Shown here: piece after piece, positions 56,135 to 64,000 of the stretch | Layout of the letters: every line of letters starts with the position of its first letter | Position numbering within the stretch: position 1 is the stretch's first letter | NCBI GenBank assembly: GCA_963828705.1 | Contig: CAWHGA010000023.1 | Coordinates: forward strand, 186,001-250,000 | Direction of reading: 5' to 3' | DNA from: CAWDJT01 sp963828705 | GTDB lineage: Bacteria > Desulfobacterota > Syntrophobacteria > Syntrophobacterales > Syntrophobacteraceae | DNA length: 64,000 nt | Program-made: the position numbers and the translations under genes | The notes under the pieces: model-generated | The model's input: the letters and a program-made list of their open reading frames with translations, nothing else | What the model was told of the DNA's origin: nothing | Database searches by the model: none

Positions 56135-57265
56135 GTGGAAAAGGAGCAGACATGGGAGACGAGTCCTTTTGTGGCACGGCTGGAGCGGTTCCGACGGATC
56201 ATGGAAGAACAGGAATTGGACGGCTTCTTGGTGGCGGTTCCGGAGAACCGCTATTACCTGAGCGGTTATGCGGCGGATGACCTGTTGCTGACGGAAAGCT
56301 CCGGGTTTCTCTTCATTACCGCCGGCCGGCAACTCCTGCTGACCGATTTCCGGTATGAAGAAGCGGCCCGCGGTGAGGCCCCGGCCTATGAAGTGGTTAT
56401 CTACAAGGAGGGTCTGGAAACCCTCCTGCCGGAGCTTCTTGCCAACACCGCGGTAAATCGCCTGGGTCTGGAGAGCCACTACTGCACTCACCAGCGCTAT
56501 CTGCAGGTGGAGCGGGCACTGCATGCGGTGCGGCCGGATGCTCAGGTGGTGGCGGTGGAAAACCTGGTGGAAGGGATGCGGATCGTCAAGGACTCGGAAG
56601 AGATCGAACAGATCCGGGCGTCCTTGCGGCTCACCGAACACGTGCTGACGGATGTGTGGCCAACTCTGACGCCGGGTCGTACCGAAAAGGAGGTGGCCTG
56701 GCAGATTGAACGTGGCATTCGCGAGCGAGGGGCCGAAGCCGTGTCTTTTCCCCCCATTGCCGCCGCCGGACCCAATGGTGCGCTGCCGCATGCGGTCCCC
56801 GGGGAGCGCCCGATCAGCCCCGGTGATTCGCTGATTCTGGACGTCGGATCGCGTCTCAACCGCTACTGTTCGGACATCACTCGCACCTGGGTTGCGGGTA
56901 ATCCCGAACCGCGACTCCGGGAGATCTACCGAATCGTGCGCGAGGCGCAACTGGCGGCTCAGGATGCCATCTGCGCCGGCAAGGATTCACAGGAAGTGGA
57001 CCAGGTCGCGCGGGGTATCATCGGTCAGGCGGGCTATGGGGATAACTTCGGCCACGGTCTGGGCCACGGCGTGGGGCTGGCGGTGCATGAAAAACCAGGA
57101 TTCGGCAAACTCAGCCGGATGGTGCTCGAAGAGAACATGGTGGTAACCGTCGAACCGGGAATCTACTTGAGCGGCTACGGTGGGGTGCGGCTCGAAAATA
57201 TGGTGCGGGTCACCGCCACCGGGTGTGAGCTGCTCAACGAGCTGGATCTGTTCTACCGGTGGTAG
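56135..57265 (+). CDS. M24 family metallopeptidase (Xaa-Pro aminopeptidase-like)
   Basis: Pita-bread-fold peptidase that likely removes N-terminal residues before proline. The 376-residue product has a creatinase-like N-domain (FLVAVPENRYYLSGYAADD) and a catalytic domain. Metal ligands are visible in LILDVGSRLNRYCSDITRTW (two Asp), FGHGLGHGVGLAVHE (His), VTVEPGIYLSG (Glu) and VRLENMVRV (Glu). It starts with GTG, with TAAGG 6 nt upstream. It converges with the aminotransferase gene after 13 nt. Confidence 0.87.
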   Translation: MEKEQTWETSPFVARLERFRRIMEEQELDGFLVAVPENRYYLSGYAADDLLLTESSGFLFITAGRQLLLTDFRYEEAARGEAPAYEVVIYKEGLETLLPELLANTAVNRLGLESHYCTHQRYLQVERALHAVRPDAQVVAVENLVEGMRIVKDSEEIEQIRASLRLTEHVLTDVWPTLTPGRTEKEVAWQIERGIRERGAEAVSFPPIAAAGPNGALPHAVPGERPISPGDSLILDVGSRLNRYCSDITRTWVAGNPEPRLREIYRIVREAQLAAQDAICAGKDSQEVDQVARGIIGQAGYGDNFGHGLGHGVGLAVHEKPGFGKLSRMVLEENMVVTVEPGIYLSGYGGVRLENMVRVTATGCELLNELDLFYRW

Positions 57266-57278
57266 TGCCCCCGCACTC

Positions 57279-58397
57279 TCACGCGGCCTTTTGAAAGAAA
57301 TCCCGGATGCAGGCCACCACATATTCCTGTTGTTCGGCGGTGAGTTCCGGATAGATGGGGAGCGCCAGGGTTTCCTGGGCGGCCCGCTCGCTTTCGGGGA
57401 AGGCACCGCGCTGGTAGCCGAGGGAGGCGAAGCAGACCTGAAGATGCAGCGGTATGGGGTAATACACTTCGGTGGCTACGCCTTGATCGGACAGGAAGGA
57501 CTTGAGCGCATCGCGGCGGGAAGCGTCGACGCGGATGACGAACTGGTTGTAGATATGCCGGTCGGTGCGTTCCACCGGGAGACCGACTTGTTCCAGCAGA
57601 CGCTGGTCGGCAAAGAACTGCCGGTAGCGGGCGGCGTTAACCTGACGCTGTCGGGTCCAGCCATCCAGATGAGCCAGCTTGACCCGCAGAACTGCGGCAT
57701 GAATGGCATCCAGTCGAAAATTGCCACCCAGGAGCGGATGATGATACCGCACTTTGGAACCGTGAGTGCGAAGCATCCGTAGCCGTTCGGCAAAGGCCTC
57801 ATCGCTGGTGACCAGCATGCCCGCATCGCCCAGGGTCCCCAGATTTTTGGACGGAAAGAAGCTGAAGGTTCCGCACAGACCAAAACTACCGGCACGCCGG
57901 CCGTCGATTTCGGCGCCGATGGCCTGGGCGGCGTCTTCGATGATGGGAATGTCGCCAGCGGCAGCTGCCAAGGCGTTCATTGCCACGCACTGGCCATAGA
58001 GGTGCACCGGAATGATGGCGCGGGTTCTGGCGCTGATGGCAGCTTTCACCTGGAGCGGATCGATGTTGTAGGTTTCCGGATCGATGTCGACGAATACCGC
58101 CCGAGCCCCCAGGCGGCTGATGGCGCCCACCGTGGCAAAGAAAGTGTAGGGAGTGGTGATCACCTCGTGGCCGGGGCCAACCTCCAGTGCCATGAGGGCC
58201 GCCAACAGCGCGTCGGAGCCTGATGAAACTCCGACCGCGTGAGTCGTTCCGCAATATCGGGCGATTTCTTGTTCCAAGGCTTCGACCTCGGGACCGAGGA
58301 TGTAACGACCGGAACGTGCCACGCGCAGCAGTGCCGCCTCGATTTCGGCGCCGATGGTTTGATATTGAGTCAGCAGATCCAGCAGGGGAACGTTCAT
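57279..58397 (-). CDS. DegT/DnrJ/EryC1/StrS-family aminotransferase
   Basis: PLP aminotransferase for nucleotide-linked keto sugars, used in surface polysaccharide synthesis. The 372-residue product has the N-terminus MNVPLLDLLTQYQTIGAEIE, then YCGTTHAVGVSSGSDALLAAL, and ITTPYTFFATVGAISRLGA. IIEDAAQAIGAEIDGRRAGS and FSFFPSKNLGTLGDAGMLVT (PLP lysine) follow. The start at 58397 has AAGGAGG 5 nt upstream, which settles it over a longer frame. An NDP-sugar epimerase gene lies upstream on the same strand, consistent with a sugar pathway. Confidence 0.9.
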   Translation of the reverse strand: MNVPLLDLLTQYQTIGAEIEAALLRVARSGRYILGPEVEALEQEIARYCGTTHAVGVSSGSDALLAALMALEVGPGHEVITTPYTFFATVGAISRLGARAVFVDIDPETYNIDPLQVKAAISARTRAIIPVHLYGQCVAMNALAAAAGDIPIIEDAAQAIGAEIDGRRAGSFGLCGTFSFFPSKNLGTLGDAGMLVTSDEAFAERLRMLRTHGSKVRYHHPLLGGNFRLDAIHAAVLRVKLAHLDGWTRQRQVNAARYRQFFADQRLLEQVGLPVERTDRHIYNQFVIRVDASRRDALKSFLSDQGVATEVYYPIPLHLQVCFASLGYQRGAFPESERAAQETLALPIYPELTAEQQEYVVACIRDFFQKAA

Positions 58398-58458
58398 CCA
58401 TGCCTCCTTGGGGGTTCTGCCACAGTGACCGGGGCGGTTGTTATCTGCAACCTTGGCT

Positions 58459-59481
58459 TCACGCCTTGTAATAGGAACGATACCAGGAGACGAACTGACG
58501 GATGCCATCCCTGACGCTGGTTCGGGGCTTAAAACCAAAATCCCTTTCCAGGTCTTCAATGTCCGCGCAGGTTGCCGCGACATCACCGGGCTGCATCGGC
58601 AACATCTCCATCCTGGCCTTGATTCCCAGGCATTCCTCCAGGGCGCCGATGAAATCCAGGAGCTTCACTGGATGATGGTTGCCGATGTTATAAATGCGGT
58701 AGGGCGCATAGCTGGTCCCGGGGTCGGGAGCGGCGCCATTCCAGTCAGGATCGGGCTGGGGGGCTCTGGCCGTGACGCGCACCACCCCTTCGATGATGTC
58801 CTCGATGTAGGTGAAATCACGCTCCATGTGGCCATGATTGAAGACTCTGATGGGTTCTCCCGCCAACATCGCTTTGGTGAACAGGAAGAGCGCCATGTCC
58901 GGCCGTCCCCAGGGACCGTAGACGGTGAAAAAACGTAGTCCGGTACACGGCAGCCCGAAAAGATGAGCATAGGTATGGGCCATCAGTTCGTTGCTTTTCT
59001 TGGATGCGGCGTAAAGTGACACCGGATGATCGACGTTGTGATGCACAGAAAAGGGCATGTTGGTGTTGGCGCCGTAGACCGAACTCGACGAGGCAAACAC
59101 CAGGTGCCCGATGTGGTGATGGCGGCAGGCTTCCAGGATGTTGAGAAACCCGGTCAGATTGCTTTCCAGATAGGCGTGCGGGTTGGTGAGCGAATAGCGG
59201 ACGCCGGCCTGAGCAGCCAGGTGCACCACGCGCTGGAATCCATATTGTCGAAAGAGTTGCTCCACGCCGGGGCCGTCGGCCAGATTCAAACGATGAAAGG
59301 AAAACGCAGGATAGCGTTCCAGCTGTTCCAGGCGAGCCCATTTCAAGGTGACGTCATAGTAGTCGTTGACGCTATCGAGCCCCACCACGGGCTGGCCGTC
59401 TTCAAGCAACCGGCGGGCGAGGCAAAAACCAATAAATCCAGCAGCACCGGTCACCAATACTGGCCGGTCTGAATCCAACAT
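58459..59481 (-). CDS. NAD-dependent sugar epimerase (UDP-glucuronate 4-epimerase type)
   Basis: Extended short-chain dehydrogenase acting on an NDP-sugar. The 340-residue product has the NAD loop VLVTGAAGFIGFCLARRL, VVHLAAQAGVRYSL, the serine region FASSSSVYGANTNMPF, and the catalytic Tyr-Lys pair in SLYAASKKSNELMAHTYAHL. RFFTVYGPWGRPDMALF is typical of UDP-glucuronate 4-epimerases, which would make UDP-galacturonate. The start at 59481 has GAGGAG 11 nt upstream. It is followed by the DegT aminotransferase gene after about 60 nt. Confidence 0.87.
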   Translation of the reverse strand: MLDSDRPVLVTGAAGFIGFCLARRLLEDGQPVVGLDSVNDYYDVTLKWARLEQLERYPAFSFHRLNLADGPGVEQLFRQYGFQRVVHLAAQAGVRYSLTNPHAYLESNLTGFLNILEACRHHHIGHLVFASSSSVYGANTNMPFSVHHNVDHPVSLYAASKKSNELMAHTYAHLFGLPCTGLRFFTVYGPWGRPDMALFLFTKAMLAGEPIRVFNHGHMERDFTYIEDIIEGVVRVTARAPQPDPDWNGAAPDPGTSYAPYRIYNIGNHHPVKLLDFIGALEECLGIKARMEMLPMQPGDVAATCADIEDLERDFGFKPRTSVRDGIRQFVSWYRSYYKA

Positions 59482-59734
59482 AGTGGGTGTACTCCTCTGT
59501 TGCCAACGAACTGGCAGCTGTCGGGTGCGGTAAATCATCCCAATGCTGCCGCGATGATCAGTGATCTGTTCCAACCCAAACCGTCACGGTGACCGCTGGT
59601 CACACGGCGGGATTGTTCAGCCCGAAGCTATGACAAGCCTGTGGTACCAGCAATGCCCACCAAGCGGGGCCGGCCGAAAAACAAGAGGAGCCAACCGTGT
59701 CCTTCCCGCCACTTCCATCCGGCTCCCGCCCCGG

Positions 59735-60199
59735 TCACGCCTGTTTGGTCAGGCGCACCGTCAGCACCGAGCACGGCGCCTTGCGGACCACGCGGTCGGC
59801 GGTGCTGCCAAAGAGCACGTGGGCAATGCCGGTCAACCCGTGGCAACCCATGACGATCAGGTCGATGTTGTTCTCTTTAGCGAATTGAATCATTTCAGTC
59901 GCCGGATAACCGGATAGAATCTGAATTTCATAGGGTTGTTTCTGCTTCAAGTGGCTCGCATAGCGCTCCTGGATAGTGGCATTGGCCGCATCGGTAGCGC
60001 GTTCCACGAACTTGGCATCGTATTCGATGGGTACATGGACTTCCCCGATGGGTGAAAAGGAGAAGGTAACCATGACATGGACAATATGGAGAGTGGCACC
60101 GTAACGCCAGGCCAGGTCTTTAGCCATCAAGAACGCTTGGTCGGCGTTTGGTGAGAAATCGGTACAAAATACCATGTTCTTGACCAGATTCTCTTCCAT
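59735..60199 (-). CDS. Universal stress protein, UspA family
   Basis: Small cytoplasmic nucleotide-binding protein of 154 residues. It begins VKNMVFCTDFSPNADQAF, contains a variable middle, then IDLIVMGCHGLTGIAHVLFG, where the GxHGxxG motif followed by GSTADRVVRKAPCSVLTVR fits the ATP-binding UspA subtype. AGGAGT lies close to the ATG. It lies 250 nt upstream of the epimerase on the same strand. Confidence 0.9.
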   Translation of the reverse strand: MEENLVKNMVFCTDFSPNADQAFLMAKDLAWRYGATLHIVHVMVTFSFSPIGEVHVPIEYDAKFVERATDAANATIQERYASHLKQKQPYEIQILSGYPATEMIQFAKENNIDLIVMGCHGLTGIAHVLFGSTADRVVRKAPCSVLTVRLTKQA

Positions 60200-61121
60200 G
60201 GGACACTCCTGTCTTGATATCTAGTGTGATGTATTGCTGGCACTCCGCATCAACAACAAATCAAGAATCGTCATTCTCGACAATTCTGAGACGTTCCCGA
60301 CGAATTCATGGCTAACCGAGCATGCTCGGAAGTCTCTTGCCGCCTATGGGCGGGAAAGCATGAGAATGCGGTTCGGCGGTTCGAAGGGAAGGAACTGCGG
60401 CAAATCCTCCCAACGCACTTACTAGCTCACGCCCTCACGCCTGATGGCTTTTCACGCTGGCGGGGATTTGTTGGTTCCTTTTGGTCCTAAATGTGGATGC
60501 AAGGAATAGCCCCCCATGGGCTTACTCCGGTTGGCGAGGGAGACGACGACCCCCAGACACCTTTTATAACCCCAATGATTTGATGGACGCAATGGGAGAT
60601 TCCCGATTGGTGGTCAGACGGATGGCTGAACGCCTCGCTTTCCGCGGCCCGGTCTACCGCAACATTTCAATAGCTGAAGGCCAACAACCCTGGATTCCCG
60701 CCTACGACGGAATGACGCACGCCACAAACCGACATCCTTCCTGCGAAGCCTGTCCCCGCAAGCTTAAGGTGGGGAGCAGGAATCCAGGGAAATGCACACG
60801 TGTTCATCTGCTCAGACTTATTGAGCAGTCACGGCGCACGAAAGGAACGATTTGAGATTCTTGACAAAAGAGCATGCGGCGAATACCATGGCGAAGATAA
60901 GGTAGAAAACGGCCAACAAGGGTTCCTGGTAACACCGGCGTCGGGAGAGCACCGGAGAAGATCCCGATCCGATGATCTGCAACGGTTGCCCTGGCAAGTG
61001 CGGAACAACTGCTGCCAAAGCGTTGTATACTAGTGACGGCAGCCATTTCTGGGTGAGACCTCGGTGCCCCATCGTTCCGGCAACGGGTGGTTAGTGTCGC
61101 CGGTGGTTGAGAGCAGAGACC
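60200..61121. other. 0.9-kb region without a recognised gene, with REP-like repeats
   Basis: Short open frames here lack features. GGATTCCCGCCTACGACGGA with AATGACGC (60692-60717) is a copy of the dispersed palindrome family, and 60740-60790 holds a degenerate second copy ending in AGGAATCCAGGG. The stretch 60422-60452 resembles 45255-45285. Confidence 0.4.
60691..60717. repeat. REP-like palindrome copy
   Basis: Imperfect palindrome ATTCCCGCCTACGACGGAAT followed by GACGC, related to 10803-10822 and to copies near 45035-45104. Confidence 0.45.
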
Positions 61122-61304
61122 ATGTTCAAGCGCCTGTCCCGAACTCAGTGGAAAGTGTTGTTCCTGCGGGTGATCCTGGGGATGGTCTGCGCTGTGTTTC
61201 TCATCCGTCTGTTTCTACCCAAGGCTGGAGCTGGGGCGATTGCGGCGGCGGCGGTGTTGCTGGTGTTTTTTGCTTATGTGCTTGAAGCGGTGCGCCAGCG
61301 TTAA
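61122..61304 (+). CDS. Small membrane protein upstream of hflK
   Basis: A 60-residue protein: a short basic amphipathic start (MFKRLSRTQWKVLFLRV), two hydrophobic helices (about residues 14-31 and 36-53) and a basic tail ending VRQR. A purine-rich GAGAGCAGAGA precedes the ATG. It lies 90 nt before hflK on the same strand and may be co-expressed with it. I do not know a function. Confidence 0.55.
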   Translation: MFKRLSRTQWKVLFLRVILGMVCAVFLIRLFLPKAGAGAIAAAAVLLVFFAYVLEAVRQR

Positions 61305-61394
61305 GAGCGGGCCGTGAAGGTTTTCGAAGCCCCCGTCACGAGAGGGGCCCTTAGATTATTGACGTCTTAGGAGTTTGGGCATACAGGAGAGCGC

Positions 61395-62457
61395 ATGGAC
61401 TGGAATATGCCGCCACATCGCCCCAAGGGCGGGAAGGACTTTGGCGAGCTGGAGCAATTGTTGGAGCAACTCAGAAATCGTCTGGGTTTTCGCTTTCCCG
61501 CCGGTAAACCGGTTTGGATTGTTGTACTGGTGGTACTCGCTCTTGTTTCTTGGTGCGAGTTCCTACTACAGCGTGGATCCAGAGCAAACAGCTATCGTCC
61601 AACGATTTGGTAGTGTTGTGCGGATGGCCGATCCTGGCCCTCACTTCAGGATCCCCTTCGGCATTGAAACGGTGAGGAAGGTTAGAAATCGCCGTGTTCT
61701 GGTGCTGGAATCCGGCTATCGCACCGTCAAAGCGGGAGCCCGTTCGCAGTTTACCGAGAAAGGTTTTGAGGAGCAGGCGCGGATGTTGTGCGGTGACCTC
61801 AATGTAGTCGACCTGCAATGGACGGTGCAGTATCAAATCAAGGACCCCATCGACTACCTGTTCCGGGTCGAAGATGTTGAAGCGGCCATCAACGATATTT
61901 CTGAGTCTGTGGTCCGGAGTATTGTGGGGAACCGCTATGCTGATGATGTGCTCACCGTGGGGCGGGCTTCCATAGCTGAGATGGCTAAAGTGGACATGCA
62001 GCAAATCCTGGACAGTTATAAGACCGGCATTCTCATCGTTGCCGTGCAGCTTCAGAATGCGAACCCGCCGAACCTCGTCAAAGCGGCCTTCAATGAAGTC
62101 AACGAAGCGGGCCAGGAAAAGGAGCGCATGATCAATGATGCGCAGAAGGTCAGCAGTCAAGAGATCCCCAGGGCCTATGGAGAAGCCAAGCAAATCATTT
62201 CCCAGGCCGAGGGCTATGCGCTCGAAAAAATCAATCGGGCACAGGGTGAAGCTAGTCGGTTCCTGGACATCCTGGCCGAATACCAGAAGGCGCCCGAGGT
62301 AAGCCGCCAGCGTATGTATGTGGAAGCACTGCAGGCCCTGACTGGCAAAATGGAGCGGCTCATCGTACTGGATGAGAAACAGCGGAACGTGTTGCCACTG
62401 CTCGATCTAAACCGGATTCCCGACAGCGCTACCCTGCGGGATGTTGGCGAAAAGTAG
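61395..62457 (+). CDS. hflK: HflK, membrane protease modulator (frameshifted)
   Basis: SPFH/band-7 protein that forms, with HflC, a large membrane cage around FtsH. The N-terminal part has a Pro/Lys-rich start, a helix (VWIVVLVVLALVS) and then YYSVDPEQTAIVQRFGSVV of the band-7 domain. A long helical region follows (QIISQAEGYALEKINRAQGE). One extra base near 61553 breaks the frame; corrected length is 353 residues. The ATG at 61395 has AGGAGA 4 nt upstream. hflC follows after 51 nt. Confidence 0.9.
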
Positions 62458-62508
62458 TGGCGCCGAGACTCAGTCTGGGCATACCGCCGGCACTGGAGAT
62501 AAGACCCG

Positions 62509-63523
62509 ATGAATCTGCAGAAATGGAAAATAGTTTTGGGAGTTGTCGTTGCCCTTGGAGTTCTTGCTTACAATGCCTGTTTTGTCGTGAATATGAACGA
62601 GATGGCGGTTATTACGCAGGCTGGGGAAACCGGTTCGAGAGCCCATCACTGATGCCGGACTCAAATTCAAGGTCCCGATTGTTGAGACTCCAATCTTCTT
62701 CGAGAAACGAATCATCAAGTGGTACGGGCGGCCCAACCCGATCCCCACCAAGGACAAGAAATTCATCTATATCGATACCATGGCCCGTTGGAAAATCAAG
62801 GACCCGCTGTTGTTTCTGCAACGGGTGGGGTCGGTGGAAACGGCTCAAAGCCGCATCGATAACATCATCGATTCGGTCGTCCGGGACCATGTTTCCAAGA
62901 ACTATCTGGTGGAACTGGTGCGCAGTGAAGGTTGGAATGAAGCCAAGCAGAAACTCATGGAATCCGGTATCCAGGAGTATCAGATGCTCACCGGCGGAGG
63001 CGAAGGAACGGGGGCGGAAGAGTCGGCTGGTCCGCTCCGCAAAGGCCGAGAAAAGATCACCCGCGAAATGCTGGCGGATGGTGCCCGCCAATTTCCGGAG
63101 TTTGGCATGGAACTTCTGGATATCCGCATCACCCGCATCAATTATGAGGAGTCGGTCCAGCAGAAGGTGTTTGAGCGGATGATTTCCGAGCGCAAACGCA
63201 TTGCGGCTCAGTACCGTTCAGAAGGCGAGGGGGAGAGAGCGGCGATCCTGGGGCACATGGAACGGGATCTGGCCAAGATCAGATCCGAAGCTTATCGTGA
63301 GTCGCAACAGGTTCGTGGTCGTGCCGATGCCGAGGCGACTCGCATCTATGCCGAAGCATTCAGCAAGAATGTGGAATTCTTTGCATTTTATCGGACCCTC
63401 GATTTCTACCAGAATTTTTCCAACCCTCGAGGCGTCTTTGTGTTTTCCACCGATTCGGAAATCTTCAAATATCTGACCGACAATAAGGGCGTGGGGCCGC
63501 GGGTGAAATCGGCAAATCCTTAG
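62509..63523 (+). CDS. hflC: HflC, membrane protease modulator (frameshifted)
   Basis: Band-7 partner of HflK. It has one N-terminal helix (WKIVLGVVVALGVLAYNACF), the band-7 start VVNMNEMAVITQ, then FKVPIVETPIFFEKRIIKW and YIDTMARWKIKDPLLFLQ. A helical stretch follows (RSEAYRESQQVRGRADAEA). The tail FSTDSEIFKYLTD is typical of HflC. An extra G in a GGGG run near 62623 breaks the frame between ITQ and GKPVREPITDAG; corrected length is 337 residues. The homopolymer position supports a sequencing error. Confidence 0.91.
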
Positions 63524-63568
63524 CCGGCCAGAAAGTATCTAGATCGCAACCAGGCAGGAGAGAACTCC

Positions 63569-64000
63569 ATGGCATATTTCGAGGAGAACCCTCATGAGAT
63601 CAGCCAGGCTGACATGATCGTAGCCATTCCGTCCTTCAATGAGGCGGAGATGATTGGCTATGTGACTTCTCAGGCCAGCCAGGGCCTGACCGGGCATTTC
63701 GGGCACCTCAAGAGTGTCCTGATCAACTGCGACAATCATTCCGATGATGGCACCAAAGAAGCGTTCATGTCCGTGCCCACGGCGGTTCCCAAGATCTACC
63801 TGTCAACGCCGCCGAACACTCCCGGCAAGGGCAACAACCTTAGGAACCTGTTTGAAAAGGTCATCGACCTGAAAGCTCGGACGGTGGTGATGGTGGACGC
63901 CGATGTCAAGAGCATCACCCCGCAATGGATCAAGAGTCTTGGCGAACCCCTGGAGAAGGGTTTCGGCTTTGTTTGTCCGCTTTACGTCCGGCACAAGTAC
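63569..64000 (+). CDS. Glycosyltransferase, glucosylglycerate-synthase-like (cut by window edge)
   Basis: First 144 codons of a GT-A fold glycosyltransferase. It begins MAYFEENPHEISQADMIVAI and has SFNEAEMIGYV, DNHSDDGTKEAF, GKGNNLRNLFEKVIDL, VVMVDADVKSITPQWI (the DxD-type metal site) and FGFVCPLYVRHKY. The GKGNNLRNLF and DADxKSI blocks recall glucosylglycerate or mannosylglycerate synthases, which make compatible solutes. AGGAG lies about 9 nt before the ATG. The frame is open to the end of the window, so the specificity call is tentative. Confidence 0.72.
   Translation, partial: MAYFEENPHEISQADMIVAIPSFNEAEMIGYVTSQASQGLTGHFGHLKSVLINCDNHSDDGTKEAFMSVPTAVPKIYLSTPPNTPGKGNNLRNLFEKVIDLKARTVVMVDADVKSITPQWIKSLGEPLEKGFGFVCPLYVRHKY

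Overview
The window is a bacterial chromosome segment of roughly 58% GC with long, mostly co-oriented operons. No rRNA, tRNA, CRISPR array or intact insertion sequence was recognised. Gene content points to a Desulfobacterota-type (deltaproteobacterial) anaerobe. The main clues are the siroheme-dependent heme genes ahbC-hemB-ahbD, a methylmalonyl-CoA decarboxylase with an NDP-forming acyl-CoA synthetase, a B12/radical SAM gene directly after ftsZ, PilR- and RpoH-type regulators, and a possible selenoprotein. The lineage is inferred from content, not from any search.

Layout: 1-6031 (+) is a division/cell-wall cluster, ftsW(end)-murC-murB-ftsQ-ftsA-ftsZ, with neither murG nor ddl inside it. 6253-10723 (+) carries a B12-type radical SAM enzyme, threonine dehydratase and a receiver-TPR protein. 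10841-20034 (-) is an accessory block: a secreted TPR-CHAT protein broken by many frameshifts, a GT39-like membrane glycosyltransferase and an unrecognised 1454-residue membrane protein. 20442-25843 holds an acyl-CoA synthetase (+), two small (-) genes, a DUF1573-like exported protein with an in-frame TGA where the family has cysteine, and scpB. 25908-36455 (-) reads from right to left as ppx/gppA, guaB, guaA, a UPF0280 gene, a ClpX-like ATPase, ahbC, hemB and ahbD. 36779-37390 is a Sua5/YciO gene (+). 37593-42485 (-) is hisC-cmk-rpsA-sppA. 42980-46162 has rpoH (+), an amidohydrolase (-) and an inositol-phosphatase gene (+). 46425-50699 (-) is pyrB-pyrC-pilR plus an acidic protein. 51240-54927 (-) is a Ser/Thr kinase with seven PEGA repeats, a glycine-zipper lipoprotein and a broken frame. 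56135-64000 holds an M24 peptidase, a sugar aminotransferase and epimerase, UspA, hflK-hflC and the start of a glycosyltransferase.

How the genes work together: the dcw block makes precursors and builds the division ring. The ahb genes make heme from siroheme by decarboxylation and oxidation. guaB/guaA, pyrB/pyrC and cmk supply nucleotides. scpB and the acyl-CoA synthetase suit C3/C2 acyl-CoA energy metabolism. rpoH, the ClpX-like ATPase, HflKC, SppA and UspA form a protein-quality and stress set.

Sequence quality: many conserved genes (ilvA, rpsA, hisC, hflK, hflC, the synthetase, the receiver-TPR gene) are split by single-base indels with intact code on both sides. Sequencing or assembly error is the likely cause, and broken genes should be read with that in mind. 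The DUF1573-like gene is different: its interruption is one in-frame TGA exactly at the conserved cysteine, followed 11 nt later by a hairpin. It is the best candidate here for new biology.
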